Of a stretch of DNA of 32,343 nucleotides, positions 1 through 7,142 are shown piece by piece. The notes under the pieces were generated by a model. That model searched no databases. It worked only from the letters and a program-made list of their open reading frames with translations, and was not told where the DNA came from. Numbering within the stretch: the first letter of the stretch is position 1; every line of letters begins with the position of its first letter. Source of the stretch: Nocardia higoensis (GTDB taxonomy: Bacteria; Actinomycetota; Actinomycetes; Mycobacteriales; Mycobacteriaceae); assembly GCF_015477835.1 (NCBI RefSeq), contig NZ_JADLQN010000013.1:1-32343 (forward strand). The letters are read 5' to 3'. Both the position numbers and the translations under genes were made by a program.

Positions 1-169
1 AGGGGGTGTGCCAGTGCAGGCGGCGGGCTTGTTCGGCCCAGAATTCCAGTGGGTCGGTGCGGGCTCGGTCGTAGAGGGAGCTGTCGGCGTTGGCCTGCGC
101 GACGAACTCCGCCGACGGCGGGTAGGAAATGGTGGTGGTGGCGTCGCGGTCGATGCCTGCACTGGTCAA
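1..169 (-). CDS. acs: acetyl-CoA synthetase, N-terminal fragment (cut by window edge)
   Basis: The minus strand encodes 56 codons before the window ends, beginning MTSAGIDRD and containing PPSAEFVAQANA and DPLEFWAEQARRLHW. This is the N-terminal layout of AMP-forming acetyl-CoA synthetases, in which a PP..F...A...Y.......P..FW.E.A....W pattern precedes the adenylation domain. The enzyme would convert acetate, ATP and CoA to acetyl-CoA. The start chosen is TTG at 169-167, because AGGAG lies at 181-177, seven nt upstream, and no ATG or GTG fits as well. The gene follows actP on the same strand, so uptake and activation of acetate are probably co-expressed, modulated by the hairpin at 199-232. 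E. coli has the same three genes in the order acs-yjcH-actP; here acs comes last. The catalytic part is outside the window. Confidence 0.85.
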   Translation of the reverse strand, partial: MTSAGIDRDATTTISYPPSAEFVAQANADSSLYDRARTDPLEFWAEQARRLHWHTP

Positions 170-198
170 CGTCGTTCTCCTGTCGGGGTGTCACGGGG

Positions 199-232
199 CG
201 TTCCCGGGCCCGGTGCGGCGGGCCCGGGAACG
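199..232 (-). terminator. perfect 14-bp hairpin between actP and acs (attenuator or partial terminator)
   Basis: CGTTCCCGGGCCCG at 199-212 and its exact complement at 219-232 enclose a 6-nt loop. The structure lies between the actP stop and the acs ribosome binding site. There is no U-tract, as is common for actinobacterial terminators. Because acs has its own strong RBS just after it, partial read-through or mRNA stabilisation is as likely as full termination. Confidence 0.6.
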
Positions 233-260
233 AATTCGTCTATGGCTCAGGGGTTTCGGG

Positions 261-1895
261 TCAGTGCGCGATCGCCTTCTCCGCGCCCACGCCGGTGATC
301 GAGCGCACCTCCATCTCGATGGCCTTCTCCGGGTCCTCCGGCCTGCCATCGCCGAGCAGGGTGCCCGCGATGCCGAGCGCGAACGCCAGCGGGATGGACA
401 CGATGCCGGGGTTCGACAGCGGGAACCAGTCGAAGTCCAGCTTCGGCAGCATGGCCGTCTTGGTGCCCGACACCGCGGGGGAGAACACGATCAGCACGAT
501 GGTGGAGATCAGGCCGCCGTACATGCTCCACAGCGCGCCCCGGGTGTTGAACCGCTTCCAGAACAGCGAGTACACGATGGTCGGCAGGTTCGCCGCCGCG
601 GCGACCGCGAAGGCCAGCGCCACCAGGAAGGCGATGTTCTGGCCGTTGGCCAGGATGCCCAGGCCGATGGCGAGCACTCCGATCACCACCGCGGTGATCC
701 GCGAGACCCGCACCTGCGACTTCTCATCGGCCTCGCCCCGCTTGATGACACTGGCGTAGATGTCGTGGGCGAAGGAGGCCGAGGCGGTGATGGTCAGGCC
801 GGCCACCACGGCGAGGATGGTCGCGAAGGCGACCGCCGAGATGATGCCCAGCAGCAGCACGCCGCCGAGTTCGAACGCCAGCAGCGGGGCCGCCGAGTTC
901 TGTCCGCCTGCCGCGGCCAGGATGCGGTCCTGGCCGACGATGGCGGCGGCGCCGTAACCGAGCACCAGGGTGAACAGGTAGAACGCGCCGATCAGGGCGA
1001 TCGCCCACACCACCGAGCGACGCGCTTCCCTGGCGGTCGGGACGGTATAGAAGCGCATCAGCACGTGCGGCAGACCGGCGGTGCCCAGCACCAGGGCCAG
1101 GCCGAGGGACAGGAAGTTCAACTTGGAGGTCTCGCTGCCGCCGTACTGCGCGCCCGGCGCGAGCACGTCTCGGGAGGCGACCGCCTCGTTCGTCGAACCG
1201 CTGATCATCTCCTGGGCTGAGCCGAGCAGACCGGAGATGTCGAAGGAGAACTTGGTCAACACCATCAGCGTCATGAACGCCGCGCCGGTGATGAGCAGGA
1301 CGGCTTTGATGATCTGCACCCAGGTGGTGCCCTTCATCCCGCCGACCAGCACGTAGACGATCATCAGCACACCGACCACCGCGATCACCAGAGACTGCCC
1401 GGCTCGGCTGTCGATATCGAGCAGCAGCGCGACCAGACCACCCGCGCCCGCCATCTGCGCCAGCAGATAGAACAGTGACACCGTCAGCGTCGACAGCGCC
1501 GCGGCCGTGCGTACGGGGCGTTCCCGCAGTCGGAAGCTGAGCACGTCGGCCATGGTGAATTTGCCGGTGTTACGCAGCATCTCGGCGACCAGCAGCAGCG
1601 CGACCAGCCAGGCGACGAGGAAGCCGATCGAGTACAGGAACCCGTCGTAGCCGTAGACCGCGATGGCGCCCGCGATGCCGAGGAAGCTGGCGGCCGAGAG
1701 GTAGTCACCGGCGATGGCGATGCCGTTCTGCGGGCCGGAGAATCCGCGCCCGCCGGTGAAGTAGTCGCTGGCGGTGGTGTTGTTCTGGCTGGCGCGGATC
1801 ACCACCACCATCGTCACCGCCACGAACAGCGCGAAGATGGCGATATTGGCGGCCGGATTGCCGACGGTGCCCGCGGCGAGTACCGATGTGTTCAC
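261..1895 (-). CDS. actP: cation/acetate symporter ActP (SSS family)
   Basis: A 544-residue polytopic membrane protein of the sodium:solute symporter family, close to the 549 residues of E. coli ActP. Family signatures visible are DYLSAASFLGIAGAI in the first helices, the QMAGAGGLVALLL segment, and GLPHVLMRFYTVP in the central loop. About 13 hydrophobic segments span the protein. It is expected to import acetate, and possibly pyruvate or propionate, with a cation. The start is GTG at 1895-1893: it shares four bases (GTGA) with the stop of the DUF485 gene, implying translational coupling. A longer in-frame reading upstream has Arg/His-rich sequence typical of an out-of-frame shadow. acs lies downstream. 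Substrate specificity is inferred from family and context. Confidence 0.93.
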   Translation of the reverse strand: MNTSVLAAGTVGNPAANIAIFALFVAVTMVVVIRASQNNTTASDYFTGGRGFSGPQNGIAIAGDYLSAASFLGIAGAIAVYGYDGFLYSIGFLVAWLVALLLVAEMLRNTGKFTMADVLSFRLRERPVRTAAALSTLTVSLFYLLAQMAGAGGLVALLLDIDSRAGQSLVIAVVGVLMIVYVLVGGMKGTTWVQIIKAVLLITGAAFMTLMVLTKFSFDISGLLGSAQEMISGSTNEAVASRDVLAPGAQYGGSETSKLNFLSLGLALVLGTAGLPHVLMRFYTVPTAREARRSVVWAIALIGAFYLFTLVLGYGAAAIVGQDRILAAAGGQNSAAPLLAFELGGVLLLGIISAVAFATILAVVAGLTITASASFAHDIYASVIKRGEADEKSQVRVSRITAVVIGVLAIGLGILANGQNIAFLVALAFAVAAAANLPTIVYSLFWKRFNTRGALWSMYGGLISTIVLIVFSPAVSGTKTAMLPKLDFDWFPLSNPGIVSIPLAFALGIAGTLLGDGRPEDPEKAIEMEVRSITGVGAEKAIAH

Positions 1896-2245
1896 GCCTG
1901 CCCACCTTCCAGTTCGGCGCGGATGGCGGCCGCGCGCGGATCGATCTCGCGGTTGGCGAAGCGGACGTAGGCGCCGGTGATCGCGAAGGTGGTCAGGAAC
2001 TGCGCGAGACCCAGCAGCAGACCGGCATTGATGTTGCCGATCACCTTTGCGGCCATGAAGTCGTGCGCGTAGGCGCCGAGCAGCACATAGCCGAGGTACC
2101 ACACCAGGAACAGCGCGGTCATCGGGAAGACGAAGCGGCGCAGCCGGTTACGCAACTCCTGGAATTCCGGGCTCGCCTGTGCCCGGGCGAATTCCTCGGC
2201 GCCGGGAGTGCGCGGCGTCGCGGTCCCGTCGAGGTCAATGGTCAT
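1892..2245 (-). CDS. DUF485 (YjcH-like) small membrane protein
   Basis: A 117-residue protein with two hydrophobic helices, FPMTALFLVWYLGYVLLGAYA and a second one around NINAGLLLGLAQFLTTFAITG, each preceded by charged residues. It matches the DUF485 family (E. coli YjcH), which is nearly always encoded next to an acetate symporter and may be an accessory subunit; its biochemical role is not established. The start chosen is ATG at 2245 because TCAGGAAC lies 5-12 nt upstream. An ATG at 2260 would add five residues but has only AT-rich sequence before it. It is the first gene of the DUF485-actP-acs unit and overlaps actP by 4 nt. Confidence 0.88.
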   Translation of the reverse strand: MTIDLDGTATPRTPGAEEFARAQASPEFQELRNRLRRFVFPMTALFLVWYLGYVLLGAYAHDFMAAKVIGNINAGLLLGLAQFLTTFAITGAYVRFANREIDPRAAAIRAELEGGQA

Positions 2246-2259
2246 GGGAGTTCCTGACA

Positions 2260-2285
2260 TGTGATGTGAATTACTGTGATGTGAA
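2260..2285. promoter_or_regulatory. 11-bp direct repeat TGTGATGTGAA upstream of DUF485-actP
   Basis: TGTGATGTGAA occurs at 2260-2270 and again at 2275-2285, separated by TTAC, so the period is 15 bp and TGTGA appears four times in one orientation. It sits in the short leader just upstream of the DUF485 start. It could be an operator for a tandem-binding regulator; the regulator is unknown. Confidence 0.45.
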
Positions 2286-2315
2286 GGTATAGGCGCGACA
2301 ACTTCTGGTGAATGC

Positions 2316-2331
2316 TGTGGCCCGGGTCACT
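2316..2331. promoter_or_regulatory. candidate Crp/GlxR-type binding site
   Basis: TGTGG-CCCGGG-TCACT matches the TGTGA-N6-TCACA architecture of Crp/GlxR sites at eight of ten defined positions. It lies 71-86 nt upstream of the DUF485 start on the minus strand. Acetate genes are commonly under cAMP-receptor control in actinobacteria, which makes the assignment plausible but unproven. Confidence 0.45.
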
Positions 2332-2401
2332 CCGCGAAGGTGTGGATCTGTGCGGTGAGCGGTCGGCATCGCGCGACGAACGGTCGGCGGGATGACCTAA
2401 G

Positions 2402-2425
2402 GCGCCCCACGCGAGTGGGAAGCGC
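2402..2425 (-). terminator. hairpin terminator after the SSS symporter gene
   Basis: CCCAC at 2406-2410 pairs with GTGGG at 2415-2419 around a GCGA tetraloop, and GCGC at 2402-2405 pairs with GCGC at 2422-2425 across an AA bulge. It begins nine nt beyond the stop of the second symporter gene and would separate the sensor/transporter unit from DUF485-actP-acs. Confidence 0.5.
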
Positions 2426-2433
2426 TCGCCGGT

Positions 2434-4179
2434 TCAGGCGCCGCGTGAGCCCGGTTCGCGATCGGATCCCATGCCCAGCCGCTCCGGCGCGTGCATCCGC
2501 ACGAACACCCCGCGGACCTGGGCGGCAGGCTGAGCGCGGGTGAACGCGCTGACGACGATCATGGTCAGAAAGGCCGCGGGCACGCTGATCGCCGCGGGAT
2601 AGCCGAGCAGCGCCGCGAGCCACCCGCCCGCCACCGCCTCCGATGCCCCGCCCAGCACCGACACCGCGGTCGCCGTTCCCGCGAGCAGCCCGCCGACGCA
2701 CAGCCCGGCGGCCGCGCCACGGGCCGTGAGCCCACGCCACCAGATGCCCAGGACCAGCAGCGGAGCCAGCGTGGAGGCCGCCACCGCGAACGCCAGCCCC
2801 ACCGTCCGCGACAGATCCAGCGACACCACCGTCAGCGAGAGCGCCAGCGGCACAGCGCCCGCCGCGATCGCGGCCACCCGGAAGTCCCGCACCCGGCCGC
2901 GCAGCATGTCGGTGCTCAGCACACCGGCGATGCTCACCAGCAGACCCGAGGAGGTGGACAGGAACGCCGCGATGGCGCCCGCCGCCACCAGTGCCGCGAT
3001 CAACTGCCCGGGCAGACCGGCCAGCACCGAACCGGGCAGCAACAGCACGGCGGCGTCGGAGGTCCCGGTGATCAGCAGTTGGGGGACATACAGGCGGGAG
3101 AACACGCCCAGCAGGATCGGGAACAGGTAGAACAATCCGACCAGGCCGATCACCGCCAGCGCGGTCGTGCGCGCGGCCCGGCCGTCGGGGTTGGTATAGA
3201 AGCGCACCAGCACGTGCGGCAATCCCATGGTGCCCAGGAACGTCGCGATGATCAGCGAGAAGACCTGATAGGTGGGGTGTGCGCCGCCTAGTCCGCCGCC
3301 CGGGAGCAGCCAGCTCGCGCCGTCGGTGGGCGCACCCGCGACGACCGGCACCGTCGCACCCGCGGGCAGCACCAGCTCGGTGTCGGCGGCCAGCTCGTGC
3401 CGCCCGGGGGCGAGCACCGCCACACCGTCCACCGGCAGGCCGTCCAGGCGGCCGGTGATGGTGACCTCCTGGGCCGTGGACACCTGCACGAGGACCTCGG
3501 TGGTGACCTCGACAGTGGTCCGCTCGGCCACCACCGGCGGTGCGGCCGTACCGATCTCGCGGGGTGTTCCCAGGAAGTGCCCGAACAGCACCAGCGCGGG
3601 CAGGGCCACGGCCGTCAGCTTCAACCAGTACTGGAACGCCTGCACCAGCGTGATCGAGCGCATCCCGCCACCGGCCACGTTCGCGATCACGATGGCGCCC
3701 ACCGCCAGCGCGCCCACCCAGCCCGGTACCCCCAGCAGGATCCGCAGCGTCAGGCCCGCACCCTGGAACTGCGGGATCAGATACACCGCGCACACCAGCA
3801 CCACCACCACGGCGGCCAGTCGGCGCAAGGTCAGCGAGCCCAGCCGGAACTCGGCGAAGTCGGGCACCGTGTAGGCACCGGACCGGCGCAGGGGAGCGGC
3901 CACGAACATCAGCAGCCCGAGATAGCCCGCGGTGAACCCCACCGGGTACCACAGCGCGTCCGCGCCGTACTTGGCGATCAACCCGGCCACCCCGAGAAAC
4001 GAGGCGGCCGACAGGTACTCACCGGAGATGGCGGCGGCATTCCAGCCCGGCCCGACACTGCGCGAGGCGACCAGGAAATCGGAGGTGGTGCGCGCCAGCC
4101 GGACTCCGTACGCGCCGATCGACACCGTGGCGATCGCCGCCAGCAGCAGCGCCGCCACCGTCAGCGCCTGCGCCTGCAC
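2434..4179 (-). CDS. SSS-family solute symporter with large extracellular insertion
   Basis: A 581-residue sodium:solute symporter related to ActP/MctC. It shows EYLSAASFLGVAGLIAKYG (residues 54-72), AGGGMRSITLVQAFQYWLK and MGLPHVLVRFYTNPDGRAAR (318-337). Residues about 206-300 form a Val/Thr/Pro-rich, largely non-hydrophobic stretch between two membrane helices, predicted to be outside the cell and beta-rich; actP in this window has a much shorter loop there. The start is GTG at 4179, one nt after the stop of the small membrane protein gene, indicating coupling. It lies downstream of a LytS/LytTR two-component pair on the same strand, which suggests that the pair controls or senses its substrate. 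A monocarboxylate substrate (acetate, pyruvate or lactate) is inferred, not shown. Confidence 0.88.
   Translation of the reverse strand: MQAQALTVAALLLAAIATVSIGAYGVRLARTTSDFLVASRSVGPGWNAAAISGEYLSAASFLGVAGLIAKYGADALWYPVGFTAGYLGLLMFVAAPLRRSGAYTVPDFAEFRLGSLTLRRLAAVVVVLVCAVYLIPQFQGAGLTLRILLGVPGWVGALAVGAIVIANVAGGGMRSITLVQAFQYWLKLTAVALPALVLFGHFLGTPREIGTAAPPVVAERTTVEVTTEVLVQVSTAQEVTITGRLDGLPVDGVAVLAPGRHELAADTELVLPAGATVPVVAGAPTDGASWLLPGGGLGGAHPTYQVFSLIIATFLGTMGLPHVLVRFYTNPDGRAARTTALAVIGLVGLFYLFPILLGVFSRLYVPQLLITGTSDAAVLLLPGSVLAGLPGQLIAALVAAGAIAAFLSTSSGLLVSIAGVLSTDMLRGRVRDFRVAAIAAGAVPLALSLTVVSLDLSRTVGLAFAVAASTLAPLLVLGIWWRGLTARGAAAGLCVGGLLAGTATAVSVLGGASEAVAGGWLAALLGYPAAISVPAAFLTMIVVSAFTRAQPAAQVRGVFVRMHAPERLGMGSDREPGSRGA
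3280..3564 (-). other. extracellular insertion domain within the SSS symporter
   Basis: This stretch encodes residues about 206-300 of the symporter. It is rich in Thr, Val, Pro and Gly, lacks a membrane helix, and includes TTVEVTTEVLVQVSTAQEVT and LPAGATVPVV. It could be a small extracytoplasmic beta domain that binds substrate or a partner. Confidence 0.5.
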
Positions 4180-4180
4180 G

Positions 4181-4546
4181 TCAGTCCCGCGTCACGTCGA
4201 GGAAGTCGGACTCGTTGCGTTCGGCCCACCGCACGTACAGCCTGCCGACCGACAACAGCGCCGGATACACCAGCAGCCCGAGCACCAGCCACGGCAGCTG
4301 GATCCCCGCCACCTTCGCCGCACCGAGCGCGGTGGCGGTGAACAGCAGCGGCAGCGAGCCCAGCACCAGCACCGTCACCAGCGCGCAGCGCACCGCGAGC
4401 CCGAGCTGCGCGCGGATCAGCCCGTCGATCAGCGCCTCGCCGATCTCGGTCTGCTCGACCATCTCGCCCCGGGTGAGCACTCGCCGCGCGCCCTGACGAC
4501 GCGCCAGCACCACACGCTCGCGCTGGGGTCGCACCGGCCCCGTCAC
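4181..4546 (-). CDS. small two-helix membrane protein, likely symporter accessory
   Basis: A 121-residue protein with a basic N-terminus (PQRERVVLARRQGARR), then two hydrophobic segments: ALVTVLVLGSLPLLFTATALG, and LPWLVLGLLVYPALLSVGRLYV after the AKVAGIQ loop. It ends in a charged tail containing RWAERNESDFLDVTRD. It does not look homologous to DUF485 but has the same topology and the same position directly before an SSS gene, so an analogous accessory role is inferred. The start is GTG at 4546, with GGGAG seven nt upstream. Its stop is one nt from the symporter start. A 133-nt spacer separates it from the response regulator, so it may also be transcribed separately. Confidence 0.75.
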   Translation of the reverse strand: MTGPVRPQRERVVLARRQGARRVLTRGEMVEQTEIGEALIDGLIRAQLGLAVRCALVTVLVLGSLPLLFTATALGAAKVAGIQLPWLVLGLLVYPALLSVGRLYVRWAERNESDFLDVTRD

Positions 4547-4679
4547 GACGGTGCTCCCGCCACCGTGGCCGCAGCGCAGCTCGCCGGCTCGGCCGCGCCC
4601 ACGCCCGGCGGGCCCGCCGTCGGTGTCGGATCTGTCGTCGGCGCCGCATCGCCTCGATCGCCTCGCTGACGCGGCACGC

Positions 4680-5489
4680 TCACCGGCTCGATCCGTTCGG
4701 CTTCGGTCGCGTGTGCCGGGGGCCGAGCACCAGTCGCTGCTTGAGTTCGCGCACCTGCCGTCGCGCCACCGGCAGCTCCACCGCCGCCGCCTCGCCCTCG
4801 CCGCGCAGGCACACCAGCGTGCCGGTGCCGACCGTCCGCAGCCCGGTCACCAACCGCAACGCCACCAGATACGAGCGGTGCACGCGCAGGAAACCGGCGT
4901 TCTCCCAGCGCGATTCCAGCGCCGAGAGCGGAATCCGGACCAGGTGCGACCCCGCGGTGGTGTGCAGGCGGGCATAGTCGCCGTCGGCCTCCACCCAGCT
5001 CACCGTGGCCCGGTCGACCAGCGTGGTGACCCCGCCGAGCTCCACCGGGATGACCTCGTTGGGGTCCTGGCGCGGTTCCTCCGGATGCGGCCCGGTGGCG
5101 CGCGCCTGCGCGATCCGGCGGATCGCCTCGGCCAGCCGGGCCTCGCGCAGCGGCTTGAGCAGATAGTCCAGCGCGCCCAGGTCGAACGCGCCGACCGCGC
5201 GGTCGTCGTGCGCGGTCACGAACACCACCGCGGGTGGGTGGGCGAACTCGCCGAGGATGCCCGCCAGCTCCATGCCGTCCAGTCCCGGCATGTCGATGTC
5301 GAGGAAGACCGCGTCGACCTGATGGGTGCGCAGCAGGCGCAGGGCGCCGGTGGCCTCGTTCGCGGCGTGGATCTCGCCGATCTCGGGTCTGGTCCGCAGC
5401 AGATACACCAGCTCGTCCAGGGCGGGCTGCTCGTCGTCGACGGCGAGCACCCGCAGTGTGCCCGTCGATCCACCGGTCTGCTGTGTCAC
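4680..5489 (-). CDS. LytTR-family DNA-binding response regulator
   Basis: A 269-residue response regulator. The receiver domain (about 12-128) has the acidic pair at D18-D19 in VLAVDDE, the phospho-acceptor D64 in VFLDIDMPG, T93 in FVTAH and K112 in LLKP. The C-terminal LytTR domain (about 147-252) contains TTLVDRATVSWVEADGDYAR and FLRVHRSYLVAL, both typical of the family. The start chosen is GTG at 5489, because GAGGG lies seven nt upstream; a GTG at 5507 would add six residues with a poorer RBS. It lies 67 nt after its histidine kinase and ahead of the symporter genes. LytTR regulators of this kind (for example E. coli BtsR and YpdB) activate carboxylate or peptide transporters; the analogy is inferred. 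Confidence 0.92.
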   Translation of the reverse strand: MTQQTGGSTGTLRVLAVDDEQPALDELVYLLRTRPEIGEIHAANEATGALRLLRTHQVDAVFLDIDMPGLDGMELAGILGEFAHPPAVVFVTAHDDRAVGAFDLGALDYLLKPLREARLAEAIRRIAQARATGPHPEEPRQDPNEVIPVELGGVTTLVDRATVSWVEADGDYARLHTTAGSHLVRIPLSALESRWENAGFLRVHRSYLVALRLVTGLRTVGTGTLVCLRGEGEAAAVELPVARRQVRELKQRLVLGPRHTRPKPNGSSR

Positions 5490-5556
5490 GGTCGGTCCCT
5501 CGATCACGGTTCGTCCATCGTAGGGGGTGGACCGATCGCGGCGGGGCCGGTCCGCC

Positions 5557-6744
5557 TCATGCCCGTACCCCGGCCCGGAACTTGGGCACACGCAGGCTCA
5601 CCTTGGTGCCCGCACCCGGCGCGGTCTCCACCACCAGGCCGTAGTCGTTGCCGAAGGCCGCTCGCAACCGGTCGTCGACATTGGACAGTCCGACGTGCGC
5701 GGCCTCGCTCGCCCCCGCGGGCCCGTGCGCGATCGCGTCCAGGGCGCCCGATCGCAGCAGTTCCGGATCCATGCCCGCGCCGTCGTCCTCGACGCTGATC
5801 AGACAGTCCGTGCCCGCGTCGTTCGCCTCGATGGTGATGACCCCGCCGCCCGGCCTGCCCGCGATCCCGTGCCGCACCGCGTTCTCGACCAGCGGTTGCA
5901 GCGCCAGGAACGGCAGCACCACGCCGAGCACCTCCGGCGCGATCAGCAGTCGCACCTGCAGCGCCTCCCCGAACCGCGCCCGCTCCAGTGCGAGATAGCG
6001 CTCGATATTGCGCAATTCCTCCGACAGCACCGTGTACTCGCCCGCGGCGCGGAACGAGTAGCGGGTGAAGTCGGCGAACTCCAGGATCAGTTCCCTGGCC
6101 CGGCCCGGATCGGTGCGCACGAACGAGGCGATGGTGTTCAGCGCGTTGTAGATGAAATGCGGACTGATCTGTGCCCGCAGGGCCCGCACCTCGGCGCGGT
6201 CCAGCCGGGCCCGCGAGGCGTCGAGTTCGGCCAGCTCCAGCTGCCCGCACGCGTACCTGGCCACCTCCGCCAGCGCGCCGAGCATGCCCGGCCCCGGCTT
6301 GTCCCCGGTCACGATGCCGAGTGCGCCCGCCGCAGGGCCGTTGTCGATCAGCAGCGGCTGCGCCACCAGCGTGCGCGCGCTGTGCTCCGGCCCCGGCCTG
6401 CTCACCAGGACCGGTCGCTGCCCAGCGATCGCGCGCCGGGCGGCGTCGGCGAACTCGTCGGCCAGATCACCGTGCGGCCCGTCCCACGCCAGCAGCGTGC
6501 CGTTCGCGTCGGCCACCCCCAGCGCCGCCGCGCCCGTCAGCGCGCGCAGGTGTGGTGCGGCCTCCTGCGCCGCGTCCTCGGTGAGCCCCCGGCGCAACGG
6601 CACCGCCGCCAGCGCCGCCGTGTGCAGCGCCATGTGCACCGCCCGCTCGGCAGGGGTGGTCACCACCCGCCGCGTGCGCAGCCACACCAGCAACGCCAGC
6701 GCGAGTGCCGCGACCACGAGTACGGCCACTTCGCCCGCTGTCAC
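5557..6744 (-). CDS. LytS/YpdA-type sensor histidine kinase
   Basis: A 395-residue kinase. One N-terminal membrane helix (residues about 4-22) is followed by a cytoplasmic GAF-like sensory region (about 55-175). The His_kinase domain of the LytS class has phospho-acceptor H196 in AQISPHFIYNALNTI. The ATPase domain has N-box N288 in QPLVENAVRHG, the G1 motif EDDGAGMD (319-326) and the G2 motif GLSNVDDRL (352-360). Unlike classical LytS it has no multi-helix 5TM sensor, so the signal is probably cytoplasmic or relayed by a membrane partner. The start is GTG at 6744, with a G-rich Shine-Dalgarno six nt upstream. It pairs with the LytTR regulator downstream. Confidence 0.92.
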   Translation of the reverse strand: MTAGEVAVLVVAALALALLVWLRTRRVVTTPAERAVHMALHTAALAAVPLRRGLTEDAAQEAAPHLRALTGAAALGVADANGTLLAWDGPHGDLADEFADAARRAIAGQRPVLVSRPGPEHSARTLVAQPLLIDNGPAAGALGIVTGDKPGPGMLGALAEVARYACGQLELAELDASRARLDRAEVRALRAQISPHFIYNALNTIASFVRTDPGRARELILEFADFTRYSFRAAGEYTVLSEELRNIERYLALERARFGEALQVRLLIAPEVLGVVLPFLALQPLVENAVRHGIAGRPGGGVITIEANDAGTDCLISVEDDGAGMDPELLRSGALDAIAHGPAGASEAAHVGLSNVDDRLRAAFGNDYGLVVETAPGAGTKVSLRVPKFRAGVRA

Positions 6745-6779
6745 CGCCTGCCCCCCGGACTTCGTCCGACCATGGCCTG

Positions 6780-6785
6780 ATTATC
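6780..6785 (-). promoter_or_regulatory. candidate -10 box for the histidine kinase operon
   Basis: GATAAT reads on the minus strand at 6785-6780 in an otherwise GC-rich spacer, 36 nt from the kinase start. No good -35 box is seen at 17-18 nt, so it may need an activator. Confidence 0.4.
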
Positions 6786-7092
6786 CGCGCCGGGGTCGAC
6801 GCCGTGCCGTCCGATCGGGGCAACGCTACCGAGCACTCGGCCTCCCACGCGGGCACGGCGAAGCCCGCCGGCGTCGGCAACGAACGGCTGCGCTCGCTCG
6901 CAACGGTGCCGAGCCCGGCGCCTCCTGCGGACGGAGCCGACCGCCGCGGTCTGATCCGGATCGGTGGATGTCGGACATCTCCGGGACCGTGCGGGTGATC
7001 TTCCTCGCGACACGCGGGCCGATGTCCAGGTGACGCGCGGGCGCCGACCGCGAGGGCGTGTGGCGGTGGGAAATCCTGTCGCTCGGTCGGCT

Positions 7093-7098
7093 TAGACT
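7093..7098 (+). promoter_or_regulatory. candidate -10 box for dnaE
   Basis: TAGACT, a common actinobacterial -10 hexamer, lies 45 nt before the dnaE start, giving a leader of roughly 38 nt that includes the GGGAGGG ribosome binding site. The -35 region is not recognisable. Confidence 0.45.
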
Positions 7099-7142
7099 CA
7101 GTGCCCAACCCCCGCCGCGACCCATGGGAGGGATGAATCGTC

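Larger units (their letters stand above)
6745..7142. other. divergent intergenic region between histidine kinase and dnaE
   Basis: About 400 nt separate the kinase start from the dnaE start. It contains a GATAAT box facing the kinase and a TAGACT box facing dnaE. Short reading frames exist on both strands but show no convincing codon structure, start or RBS. No RNA gene was recognised. Confidence 0.6.

Noticed and set aside
2327..3952. A 541-codon minus-strand frame overlapping the second symporter
   Set aside because: It is Arg/Gly-rich and frame-shifted relative to a clear SSS-family protein covering the same DNA.
6967..6979. GATGTC-G-GACATC inverted repeat upstream of dnaE
   Set aside because: The arms are only 6 bp, it lies more than 100 nt from the dnaE -10 box, and no known regulator motif is matched.
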